From assembly GCA_946479475.1 (NCBI GenBank), contig CAMLGG010000110.1, positions 1 to 16,071 on the forward strand: a stretch of 16,071 nucleotides of DNA. Reading direction: 5' to 3'. Made by a program: the position numbers and the translations under genes. This stretch comes from an uncultured Ideonella sp. Lineage in GTDB: Bacteria; Pseudomonadota; Gammaproteobacteria; Burkholderiales; Burkholderiaceae. The first letter of the stretch is position 1. The number at the start of each line of letters is the position of its first letter. The notes beneath the pieces were generated by a model. The model had not been told where the DNA came from. It was given only the letters and a program-made list of their open reading frames with translations, and made no database searches. Positions 1 to 7,402 of this stretch are shown here, in pieces.

Positions 1-497
1 ATCAGGTCGATGATCCGGCCGGTGATGTTCTCCTCGCCCTTGAAGCCTTCACGCTCGAGCTTGAACGGCTCTTTCGGGAAGAGCGGCGTCAGGTTCTCGA
101 ACATGATCTTGTGCTTGTTCTCCTCGGGCGTCAGGCCGTTCACGCGGTCGACCTTGACCAGCGCGAAGTAGCGCTCGCCGTCCTTGGGAACACGCACCTC
201 GCCTTCGATCAGGTCGCCGGTGTGCAGGTTGAATCGGCGGATCTGGCTCGGCGACAGGTAGATGTCGTCGGTCGACGCCATGTAGCTGGTGTCGATGGAG
301 CGCAGGAAGCCGAAGCCATCCGGCAGCACTTCGAGCACGCCGTCGCCGAAGACCTGTTCGCCGGCCTTGGCACGCTTCTTCATGATCGCGAACATCAGCT
401 CCTGCTTGCGCAGGCGCGAGACATTGTCGATCTCCAATTCCTCGCCCATCTTGATGAGGGCGGAAACGTGAAGCGCCTTGAGTTCTGACAGATGCAT
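1..497 (-). CDS. rho: Transcription termination factor Rho, N-terminal part (cut by window edge)
   Basis: Rho is the hexameric RNA-dependent ATPase/helicase that ends transcription of untranslated RNA. The visible 165 residues begin MHLSELKALHVSALIKMGEE and match the betaproteobacterial Rho N-terminus. They contain the helical Rho_N domain (about residues 1-45) and then the cold-shock-like primary RNA-binding domain, with G-F-G-F-L-R at about 61-66 and the IYLSPSQIRRFNL segment at about 79-91. The ATPase core lies beyond the left edge. I chose the ATG at 497 because it gives the family's usual MHLSELK start and has an AAGGG-type ribosome site about 9 bases upstream. A longer reading from 534 lies in a different frame and is not Rho. 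The gene lies downstream of trxA on the same strand, as in many proteobacteria. The truncation is only the window edge. Identification is very secure. Confidence 0.97.
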   Translation of the reverse strand, partial: MHLSELKALHVSALIKMGEELEIDNVSRLRKQELMFAIMKKRAKAGEQVFGDGVLEVLPDGFGFLRSIDTSYMASTDDIYLSPSQIRRFNLHTGDLIEGEVRVPKDGERYFALVKVDRVNGLTPEENKHKIMFENLTPLFPKEPFKLEREGFKGEENITGRIIDL

Positions 498-762
498 CGG
501 CAAACACCCTTGGGGAAGGCCACCGCGCGCGCATGCAAAAGCGCCGGGTTGTTTCGGTCAGGCTCGGGTACCGGTATTCACCGGCCCCCGATATCGCCAG
601 CCGCGATTCGAAGGTGAGGGTTCGGGGAGCTGAGGCCGGATTCGACGCGCCTTGCCGGTGATAGACCGGGGGCGCCGTGGCCTGGAAGCTGATTCGCTAG
701 CTGCGAGGCGGGGCCGCTGACCGTCTAGGTTCGGACCCTCGCACCCGCTGCGTCAGACGCGA
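498..762 (-). other. trxA-rho intergenic / rho leader region
   Basis: These 265 bases contain no convincing gene on either strand. If trxA and rho are co-transcribed this is the untranslated spacer; if rho has its own promoter it is the rho leader, a place where Rho autoregulation is known in enterobacteria. I see no rhoL-like short reading frame with a good ribosome site. The only ATG near the end (534-536) opens a frame that overlaps rho out of phase. The region is less uniformly GC-rich than the coding sequence. It holds a perfect short inverted repeat at 571-584 but no oligo-T tract, so no intrinsic terminator can be called after trxA. Confidence 0.6.
571..584 (-). repeat. Short perfect inverted repeat (hairpin) in the rho leader
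   Basis: CCGGT-ATTC-ACCGG forms a 5-bp stem with a 4-base loop, about 75 bases upstream of the rho start codon. No T-run follows it, so it is not a classic terminator. It could be a structural element of the rho leader RNA or chance in GC-rich DNA. Confidence 0.3.
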
Positions 763-1092
763 TTATAGATGGCCGTCGAGGAAGGCGGTCAACTGGGCCT
801 TCGACAGGGCGCCGACCTTGGTGGCGGCCAGCTGGCCGCCCTTGAACAGCATCAGCGTCGGGATGCCGCGGATGCCGAACTTGGCGGGCACGTCGCGGTT
901 GTCGTCGACGTTCATCTTGGCAATCTGCAGGCGATCGCCATATTCCTTGGCAGTCTCGTCGAGGATGGGCGCGATCATCTTGCACGGCCCGCACCATTCG
1001 GCCCAGTAGTCGACCAGCACGGGCTTGTCGGACTTCAGGACATCGGCCTCGAACGAGGCATCGGAGATGTGCTTGATCAATTCGCTGCTCAT
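763..1092 (-). CDS. trxA: Thioredoxin 1 (TrxA)
   Basis: This cytoplasmic protein disulfide reductase is kept reduced by thioredoxin reductase and supplies electrons to ribonucleotide reductase, methionine sulfoxide reductase, PAPS reductase and others. The 109-residue product has the normal length of the family. The active site W33-C34-G35-P36-C37 is intact, the buried Asp is at D28 in VDYW, and the cis-proline is P78 in GIPT. There is no signal peptide. The ATG at 1092 is preceded by a clear GAGGA ribosome site (complement of 1099-1103) six bases away. The gene reads toward rho, 265 bases downstream. Upstream, 257 bases separate it from a divergent repair gene, so its promoter must lie in that gap or within the divergent gene's start. 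Identification is very secure. Confidence 0.98.
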   Translation of the reverse strand: MSSELIKHISDASFEADVLKSDKPVLVDYWAEWCGPCKMIAPILDETAKEYGDRLQIAKMNVDDNRDVPAKFGIRGIPTLMLFKGGQLAATKVGALSKAQLTAFLDGHL

Positions 1093-1349
1093 GAAAAGTC
1101 CTCGGGGGTGGCCTGGGGCCAGGGAAGGCTGGGAATCGGCAACGCCGCGGTCTTCAGGTGGGGGTGACCAGCGCCAGCTTCAAGGTGGCCGTGTCGCCTG
1201 CCGTGGGGTTTGCTTGTCCCGGTTCGCCTGGCCCGTTCGGCCCGGAGCGAGCCGGGCACAATGATTCTGACATAAAGACTGCGCGGGCGGCGCCCGCCAC
1301 CGCACTGCATCCCTGCCTGCAGCGGGTGCTTGGACCTCTCTTCGCTTCC
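1093..1349. promoter_or_regulatory. Divergent intergenic region between trxA and the AddB-like gene
   Basis: These 257 bases should hold the trxA promoter (minus) and the promoter of the AddB-like gene (plus). The only AT-rich island is about 1257-1277. On the minus strand it offers an extended -10-like match, TG-T-CAGAAT (1272 down to 1264). On the plus strand it offers CACAAT (1257-1262). Neither has a convincing -35 at 16-18 bases, so exact promoters are not assigned. Two inverted repeats flank the island: GCCCGG/CCGGGC (1240-1245 and 1252-1257) and GCGGGC/GCCCGC (1283-1288 and 1292-1297). The frame of the AddB-like gene stays open through much of this region (ATG at 1158), but the translated stretch does not look like protein. 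Confidence 0.4.
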
Positions 1350-3989
1350 ATGCAATCCACATCGCCGTCCATCGCCGCCCTGCCTGCCGGCTGCACCGAT
1401 GCCGCCTGGTGGCAGTCGGCGGCCGGCCTCGCACGCGATTGGGCAGTGCGGCAGGGCATAGACCTGCGCGATGCCGTCTGGCTGCTTCCCTACTCGGCCC
1501 TGTTGCCCGTGGCGCGAAGGGCCTGGAGCCGCCTCGGACGCTGGCAGCCGAGGATGGAAACGCTGGCCACCTTGCGCGCGCAGATCGGGCCGAGGCCACC
1601 CGCCGGCGGCCCGGGGCCGGATCCCGTCTTGAACCGCCTGCAGGCTGCCCAGTGGCTGAGGGAACAGCCCGCTGCCGCAGACTGGGCGAAGGAGGATCCG
1701 CGGGCCTTTCGCGAAGGCATCGACGCCCTCGTGCGCTGTGCCCAGTCGCTTCAGGCCGCCGCGGCTTGCCGACCTGTCGCGCAGCGTCCTCAGTGGTGGC
1801 AGGAGGCTCGCAGCCTTCTGTCGGCCGGACAGGGCCCGGGCGGTGTGGAGCGGCTGCTGGCGCGCATTGCGCTGGAATGGGCGGCGAGCGATGGCTCTTC
1901 GGACGCTGACGCCCTGCGCGCGTTGCGGCCTTCGGCCTGGCTGCTTCTGCGCGCGGGCGGCCAGGAGCCGTTGGCCGAGTCGCTCCTGGGCGAGGCCGCG
2001 GCAGGGGGCACGCCCTGCCTAGTGCTGGATGCCGATCCGCCGCGAGAGGAGCTGTTCGCCCTGTCGCTCGGCTCGCCGCCTTCCGAGGCCCTGTGCGCCG
2101 ACGCGGAGGCCGAGGCGCAGGCCGCGTGTGCGCAGGTGCTGGCCGAACTCGCCCAGGCACCGGCCGGTCCCGTCGCCCTGATCGCGCAGGATCGCGAAGC
2201 GGTCCGTCGTGTGCGTGCGCTGCTGGAGCGCTTCGGCATCGCGGTGGTGGACGACACCGGATGGCGCCTGGCCACCACGCGGGCAGCGGCCCGGTTGATG
2301 GCGATGCTGAGGGCCGCCCAGGGACTGCGGCCCGGCCGGGCCGAATCGGCTGCCGCCGACCAGCGGCTGGACTGGCTGAAGGACGATCCGCTGGGCCTGG
2401 GGCGGCCGCGTGCGCTGGCGGCGCTCGAGGCCCTGTGGCGCGGCCGCCGCGTCCCCGAGTCTTCGAAGGAAGAGGCAGACGCGCTGTGGGCCGACGCCCA
2501 GGCACGACTGGCTCCGCTGCTGGCCGAGCGCCGCCGCCCCTTGCGGGCCTGGCTGCGCGAGACGGCGGCCCTGTGCGTCGGCGAAGAGGTGGAAGCTGCT
2601 CGCTGGCGTGACGATGCCGCCGGCCGCGCGGTGCTGTCCGAGCTTCGTATCGAGCCCGCGCCGGCCGGCGCCTGGCAAGCGCTGGCGGCCCAGGTCTCGA
2701 TGACGCTGGACGACTTCGTCGCCTGGGTCGACGAGGTGCTGGCCGAGGCGAGCTTCGTGCCGCCGCACGATGACCAGGCGCCGGTCGTGATCACGCCACT
2801 GGCCCGAGCCCTCCTGCGGCCCTTCGCGGCGGTGGTCTTCCCCGGGGCCGACGAACGTCGGCTGGGTGCGGCCGAGCCGCAGGCGGAGTTGGTCCCGCCC
2901 TCGATCGCGAAATCGCTCGGTGTGGAGGGCCTGTCCGCGCGGCGCGAGCGAGAGGCGCTTGCCTTCGCCCAGCTGCTGCGACAACCCCGAGTGACGCTGC
3001 TGCGCCGCGTGGCCGAAGGCAGCGAGCCGCTCGGGGCGAGCCCTCTGGTCGAGCTTCTTCGCCTGGCCTGGCTCGATGCGCCCGGCGGTGCGCAATCGCT
3101 GCCGCGCGTCTGGCCTGCATTGACCACGCAGCGTTTGTCGCCGGTGCCGGTGCAGCCGCCGTTGCCGCAGGCCACCATGCGCTGGCCGGAGAGCCTGAGC
3201 GCCAGCTCGGTCGAGGCTCTGCGGGCCTGTCCCTACCGGTTCTTCAGCCGCGTGATCCTCGGCCTGGGCGAGGCGGACGAGCTCGACCGCATGCTGGCCA
3301 AGCGCGACTACGGCAACTGGCTGCATGCGGTGCTCTGGCGCTTCCACGTCGAACGTGTCCCGACGACCGACCTCGAAGCCGATCGCCGGCGCCTGCGTGC
3401 CGCCGCGCAGGAGGAGCAGGAGGCATCCGCGCACGGCGAAGGCGAACTGCTGCCCTTCCTGGCCAGCTTCGAGGCCCTGGTCGAGCCCTACCTGCGCTGG
3501 CTGCACGAGCGCGAGGCCGAGGGCTGGCGATGGGCCGAGGGCGAGGTGGATCGCCGCATCACTCCCGCGGCACTGGGCGGCACGGCGCTGCGCGGCCGGC
3601 TCGACCGCGTCGATCGCCACGCCGACGGCCGGGTTCAGGTCCTCGATTACAAGACCGGCAGCGTCAGCACGTTGAAGGAACACCTGGCCGATCGCAGCGA
3701 GGACACGCAGCTCGCCTTCTATGCTGCGCTGCTGTCCGACGACGCGCCCGCTTCATCCGTGGCTGCGAGCTATCTAGCGATGGACGACAGGCAGTCGCCG
3801 CTCGAATTGACGCATCCCCAGGTCGCCGAGTCCGCGGTGATGCTCGTGCAGCGCCTGGGCGAGGAATTGCAGCGCCTGCGCGCCGGAGAGCCGCTGCGCG
3901 CATTGGGGCAGGGGGCGCTGTGCGACCACTGCGAGGCGCGCGGACTGTGCCGGCGCGACCACTGGGCTCCCGAAGAATCCGCCGAATGA
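1350..3989 (+). CDS. AddB-like PD-(D/E)XK nuclease with iron-sulfur staple (DNA repair)
   Basis: This is probably the nuclease-scaffold subunit of an AddAB-type helicase-nuclease that resects double-strand breaks for RecA. The 879-residue product has a C-terminal RecB-type nuclease domain: H659, D752 in GRLDRVD, D766-x-K768 in LDYKTG, and Q787-x3-Y791. Four cysteines fit the AddB 4Fe-4S arrangement that brackets the nuclease: C627 (RACPYRFF), then C858, C861 and C867 in CDHCEARGLC. The N-terminal two-thirds resemble a degenerate helicase; I see no Walker A P-loop there, unlike Bacillus AddB. I recall such proteins in beta/gammaproteobacteria as a 'probable DNA repair protein' family next to a UvrD-like gene. 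The ATG at 1350 is chosen because the upstream in-frame residues from 1158 look non-protein, but it has no strong ribosome site, so the start is uncertain. The stop overlaps the next gene by four bases (ATGA). Confidence 0.88.
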   Translation: MQSTSPSIAALPAGCTDAAWWQSAAGLARDWAVRQGIDLRDAVWLLPYSALLPVARRAWSRLGRWQPRMETLATLRAQIGPRPPAGGPGPDPVLNRLQAAQWLREQPAAADWAKEDPRAFREGIDALVRCAQSLQAAAACRPVAQRPQWWQEARSLLSAGQGPGGVERLLARIALEWAASDGSSDADALRALRPSAWLLLRAGGQEPLAESLLGEAAAGGTPCLVLDADPPREELFALSLGSPPSEALCADAEAEAQAACAQVLAELAQAPAGPVALIAQDREAVRRVRALLERFGIAVVDDTGWRLATTRAAARLMAMLRAAQGLRPGRAESAAADQRLDWLKDDPLGLGRPRALAALEALWRGRRVPESSKEEADALWADAQARLAPLLAERRRPLRAWLRETAALCVGEEVEAARWRDDAAGRAVLSELRIEPAPAGAWQALAAQVSMTLDDFVAWVDEVLAEASFVPPHDDQAPVVITPLARALLRPFAAVVFPGADERRLGAAEPQAELVPPSIAKSLGVEGLSARREREALAFAQLLRQPRVTLLRRVAEGSEPLGASPLVELLRLAWLDAPGGAQSLPRVWPALTTQRLSPVPVQPPLPQATMRWPESLSASSVEALRACPYRFFSRVILGLGEADELDRMLAKRDYGNWLHAVLWRFHVERVPTTDLEADRRRLRAAAQEEQEASAHGEGELLPFLASFEALVEPYLRWLHEREAEGWRWAEGEVDRRITPAALGGTALRGRLDRVDRHADGRVQVLDYKTGSVSTLKEHLADRSEDTQLAFYAALLSDDAPASSVAASYLAMDDRQSPLELTHPQVAESAVMLVQRLGEELQRLRAGEPLRALGQGALCDHCEARGLCRRDHWAPEESAE

Positions 3990-6900
3990 CGATCCCCGCC
4001 TATCGCATCGACGGCGCGCCCGCCGAGCGCGACGATTTCTATGCCACCGCCTGCGACCCTCGCCAGAGCGTGGTGGTCGAGGCCTGCGCTGGTGCCGGCA
4101 AGACCTGGATGCTGGTGTCGCGCATCCTGCGTGCGCTTCTCGATGGCGCCGAGCCGCAGCAGATCCTCGCCATCACCTTCACGCGCAAGGCGGCGGGCGA
4201 GATGCGCGAGCGGCTGGCGGGCTGGCTGGCCGAGTTCTCGCAGGCCCGCGCCACCCACGCGCAGCGCGTGCAGGCCCTGGTCGATCGCGGCCTGCCCCCC
4301 GCGCAGGCGGAACGCCAGGCCCCGGCGCTCGGTGCCTTGCACCAGCGCGTGCTTGCCAGCGGCCGGTCGGTGCAGGTGAGGACGTTCCATGCCTGGTTCG
4401 CGCAGCTGCTGCGCATGGCGCCGCTGGAGGTGTTGAGCGAACTCGGGCTGTCGGCCGGCATGGGCCTGATCGAGGATCCGGCCGAGCTGGGTCCGGAGCT
4501 GATGCGCCGGTTCCAGCGCCGCGTGGCGGCGGATGAAGGGCTGCGCGCGAACTACAACGCCCTCGTCGCGCGACAGGGCCGAACGACGGTCCAGCGCTGG
4601 TTCGAGACGGCCTGGTCGCGCCGCAGCGAACTCGAAAGGGCGGATGCGCAGGGCGTGCTGGAGGACTCGATCCCGGCCGCGTCCACACACTTTCCCGCCT
4701 GTGCGCACCTTGCGCATCCGCTCGATGCGTGGCGTGCCGCGCCGCTGCAGCACTTGATGGTCGAGCTCGCCGCGGCCCTGGGCCGGGCCGAAAAGAAGAG
4801 GCACCAGGAGGCGGCCGAGAGCCTGCGCCTCGCGCTGGCCACGGCCGATCCTCGCGAGGCCTTTGCGCATGCCTGGCTCGCGGTCCGCACGAAGGAAGGC
4901 GAGCTGCGCAAACTCGCCGGGGTGCCCCCCGAGTTCGCCGCACTGAGCGACTGCCTCGCCGAACTCGACGAGCACTTGCAGCAGCAGGACGCGCACGAGG
5001 ATCAGCAACGCCTCATCCCGCTGGTGCGTGTGCTGCTCGCCGAGTACTCCGCCCTGAAGCGCGAACGTGCCATGGTGGACATGGGCGACCTGGAGAACGT
5101 GGCCCTGCAGCTGCTCGGCGAGGGCGGCTGGGCGGCGTGGATCCAGGAACGCCTCGATGCCCGGCTGCGCCACCTGCTGATCGACGAGTTCCAGGACACG
5201 AGCCCGCTGCAATGGCACGCGCTCCGGCCGTGGCTCGAGGGTTACGCCGGCGCGGGGGGAGGGGCCAGCGGGCAGGTGCCCCTGTCGGTCTTCATCGTGG
5301 GCGATCCCAAGCAGAGCATCTACCGCTTCCGCCGGGCGGAGCCGCGCGTGTTCGCGGCGGCCGGCGAGTTCGTCGCGAGCGCCCTGGGCGGAAGGCGGCT
5401 GGCGTGCGACCACACCAGGCGCAATTCTCCGGCTGTCCTCTGCGTGCTGAACGAAGTCTTCTCGGCGGCGCAGCAGGCCGATCAGTACGCCGGGTTCCGC
5501 CCCCACACCACGGCGGCCGAGGACCAGCCCGGCGACGAGCTGCCTGGGGTCTTCGCCCTGCCTCGCGAACCCAAGCCGCCGTCCCGTGCCCGGGCCGACC
5601 GCGATGCCCCCCTTGTCTGGCGCGACAGCCTGACCGAGCCCCGGCTCGAGGAGGAAGAGCGCCGCACTGCGGCCGAGGCGCGGCAGGTCGCGGCTGCGGT
5701 TGCCGAGCTGCTCGCTGCCGGCTTCGTCCGCCCGGGCGACATCCAGGTGCTGGCCAGGCGCCGGGAGGTGCTCGGCCACCTGGCCGACGCGCTGCGTGCA
5801 TTGCACATCCCGCACGTCCGGCCGGAGGACCTCGAACTGGCCGACGAGCCCGAGGCGCGCGACCTCATCGCCCTGATCGACTCGCTGGCCTCGCCGGGCC
5901 ACGACCTCTCGCTGGCCCAGGCGCTGAAGAGCCCGGTGTTCGGTGCCGGCGACGAGGACCTGCTGTGGCTGGCCGCCCGTTCGCGCGGGCCGGCCAACGG
6001 CGGATGGTGGGCCGCGCTGCAGGCGGCTGGCCGTGAAGCTCCGCCCGCGCTGGCGCGCGCGGCGCCCTTGCTGGCTCGCTGGGCAGAGGCGGCGCGCGTC
6101 CTGCCGCCGCACGATCTGCTGGACCGCATGCTGCACGAAGGCGACATCGCCGCGCGCATGCTCTGCGCGGTGCCGCCGGAGCGCCGTGAACACGCCAAGG
6201 CGGTGATCGACAGCCTCCTTGCCCAGACGCTGGCCCTCGACGGGGGCCGCTACACCACCCCGTATCGCTTCGTCCGCGCCCTCAAGAGCGGCTGGCTCAC
6301 CGGCAGCGTCGCTGCGGTGGAAGACGCGGTGCAGTTGCTCACGGTTCACGGGGCGAAAGGCCTGGAGGCCGAGGTCGTGTTCCTGATGGACACCGACCCC
6401 GAGGGCCGCAACCCCGAAAGCGGCAGCTTGCTCGTCGAATGGCCGGTCGAGGCGAGCCACCCGACGTGCGTGGCCTTCGTCGGTCGGTGGGCCCGCCTGC
6501 CGCCTTCCCTGCGGGCGCTGCGCGGAGCGGAGGACCTGGAGTCCGCCCGCGAGGAGATGAACGGCCTGTACGTGGCCATGACGCGCGCCCGGCGCCGCCT
6601 CGTGGTGTCGTCCATCGACCCGCGGCGCAAGGCCTCCGACCCGGCGTGGTGGGACCGCCTGGTGGCCCATGCGCGGCCGTGGGCACCGGCGGCGCCAGAG
6701 CCGCCCGCCGCCGCGGCTGCCGAGCCGATCGAGATGGTCGCCTGGCCGCCGCCGGACTTCAGCGCCCCTCCGGTGCCCCGGGCGGTCCCCGCGCCGGTAC
6801 TGGCCAGCGCGGACACCCGCGCCACGCTCATCGGCGAGGCCTTCCATCGGCTGATGCAGTGGAGCACCGGGCCGGCCGGGCCGCGTGCCGGCGGGCTGGC

Positions 6901-7300
6901 CGCCTGGATGGAGGCCGCGCTGCCGTCCGCGGCGGCCGAGTTCGGCTTGTCCGACGAGGAAGCGGCATTCGCCCGGCGGGCCGCCGAGGCGGTCTGGGCG
7001 AGCCGGGCCTGCGCGCCCTTGCTCAGGGGCCCGGGCATCATCTGGGCGGGCGACGAGGTGCCCGTGTCGGACGGCGAGGAGGCCTTGCGCATCGACCGGC
7101 TGGTGGCGGTCCGGAACGATCTGCTCGAGCCACGGACCTGGTGGGTGCTCGACTACAAGCTCGAGCCGCGTCCGCAGGACGACGCCGAGAACCAGGCCCA
7201 GCTGGCCCGCTACCGCCAGGCCGTCGCCACCTTGCAGCCAGGGGAGCCGGTCCGCGCCGCCTTCGTCAACGGCCGGGGAGAGCTGATCGAGCCGGCTTGA
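3986..7300 (+). CDS. AddA-like UvrD-family helicase with C-terminal PD-(D/E)XK nuclease
   Basis: This is an ATP-dependent superfamily 1A DNA helicase-nuclease of 1104 residues, probable partner of the preceding AddB-like protein in double-strand-break processing. All helicase motifs are visible. Walker A is ACAGAGKTW (K39), motif Ia is ITFTRKAAGEM, Walker B is LLIDEFQDTS (D400, E401), motif III is VGDPKQSIYRFR, motif IV is the TRRNSPAVL segment, motif V is LLTVHGAKGLEAEVVF, and motif VI is LYVAMTRARRRLVV. The C-terminal nuclease is also intact: H954 in GEAFHRLMQW, D1037 in RIDRLV, D1056-x-K1058 in LDYKLE, and Q1072. Both subunits therefore keep nuclease residues, as in true AddAB rather than RecBCD. 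The ATG at 3986 overlaps the upstream stop as ATGA, implying translational coupling and a complex. The frame is open further upstream, but that part is a shadow of the upstream gene. Confidence 0.93.
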   Translation: MTIPAYRIDGAPAERDDFYATACDPRQSVVVEACAGAGKTWMLVSRILRALLDGAEPQQILAITFTRKAAGEMRERLAGWLAEFSQARATHAQRVQALVDRGLPPAQAERQAPALGALHQRVLASGRSVQVRTFHAWFAQLLRMAPLEVLSELGLSAGMGLIEDPAELGPELMRRFQRRVAADEGLRANYNALVARQGRTTVQRWFETAWSRRSELERADAQGVLEDSIPAASTHFPACAHLAHPLDAWRAAPLQHLMVELAAALGRAEKKRHQEAAESLRLALATADPREAFAHAWLAVRTKEGELRKLAGVPPEFAALSDCLAELDEHLQQQDAHEDQQRLIPLVRVLLAEYSALKRERAMVDMGDLENVALQLLGEGGWAAWIQERLDARLRHLLIDEFQDTSPLQWHALRPWLEGYAGAGGGASGQVPLSVFIVGDPKQSIYRFRRAEPRVFAAAGEFVASALGGRRLACDHTRRNSPAVLCVLNEVFSAAQQADQYAGFRPHTTAAEDQPGDELPGVFALPREPKPPSRARADRDAPLVWRDSLTEPRLEEEERRTAAEARQVAAAVAELLAAGFVRPGDIQVLARRREVLGHLADALRALHIPHVRPEDLELADEPEARDLIALIDSLASPGHDLSLAQALKSPVFGAGDEDLLWLAARSRGPANGGWWAALQAAGREAPPALARAAPLLARWAEAARVLPPHDLLDRMLHEGDIAARMLCAVPPERREHAKAVIDSLLAQTLALDGGRYTTPYRFVRALKSGWLTGSVAAVEDAVQLLTVHGAKGLEAEVVFLMDTDPEGRNPESGSLLVEWPVEASHPTCVAFVGRWARLPPSLRALRGAEDLESAREEMNGLYVAMTRARRRLVVSSIDPRRKASDPAWWDRLVAHARPWAPAAPEPPAAAAAEPIEMVAWPPPDFSAPPVPRAVPAPVLASADTRATLIGEAFHRLMQWSTGPAGPRAGGLAAWMEAALPSAAAEFGLSDEEAAFARRAAEAVWASRACAPLLRGPGIIWAGDEVPVSDGEEALRIDRLVAVRNDLLEPRTWWVLDYKLEPRPQDDAENQAQLARYRQAVATLQPGEPVRAAFVNGRGELIEPA

Positions 7301-7402
7301 GCGCGAAATGATCACGCTTTCGGCCGCACTTCCGCCCGCTGGGCCGCCTGCCGGCTTGGTTCAATCCAGACCAGAGCCGATGTTCAGCTTGAATGATCAC
7401 GC
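7291..7402 (+). repeat. Intergenic direct repeats ahead of the pseudokinase gene
   Basis: The gap between the AddA-like gene and the pseudokinase gene is 92 bases. The 11-mer AATGATCACGC occurs at 7307-7317 and again at 7392-7402, where it forms the start codon and first codons of the pseudokinase gene. The 9-mer GCCGGCTTG is also repeated, at 7291-7299 and 7350-7358. The first 11-mer opens a 37-codon frame (7308-7421) that overlaps the pseudokinase start in another phase. No terminator with a T-run and no good promoter is seen. The repeats are seen directly; any role is unknown. Confidence 0.5.

Noticed and set aside
1158..1349. A 64-residue N-terminal extension of the AddB-like protein from the ATG at 1158
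   Set aside because: It crosses the region needed for the divergent promoters and includes the AT-rich island and inverted repeats. Its translation has no protein-like pattern. The ATG at 1350 is preferred, though without a strong ribosome site.
3770..7315. A very long minus-strand open frame (over 1100 codons) opposite the AddA-like gene
   Set aside because: High GC content removes stop codons from opposite frames. The translation is rich in Arg, Gly, Gln and Leu without recognisable motifs, while the plus strand encodes every helicase and nuclease motif.
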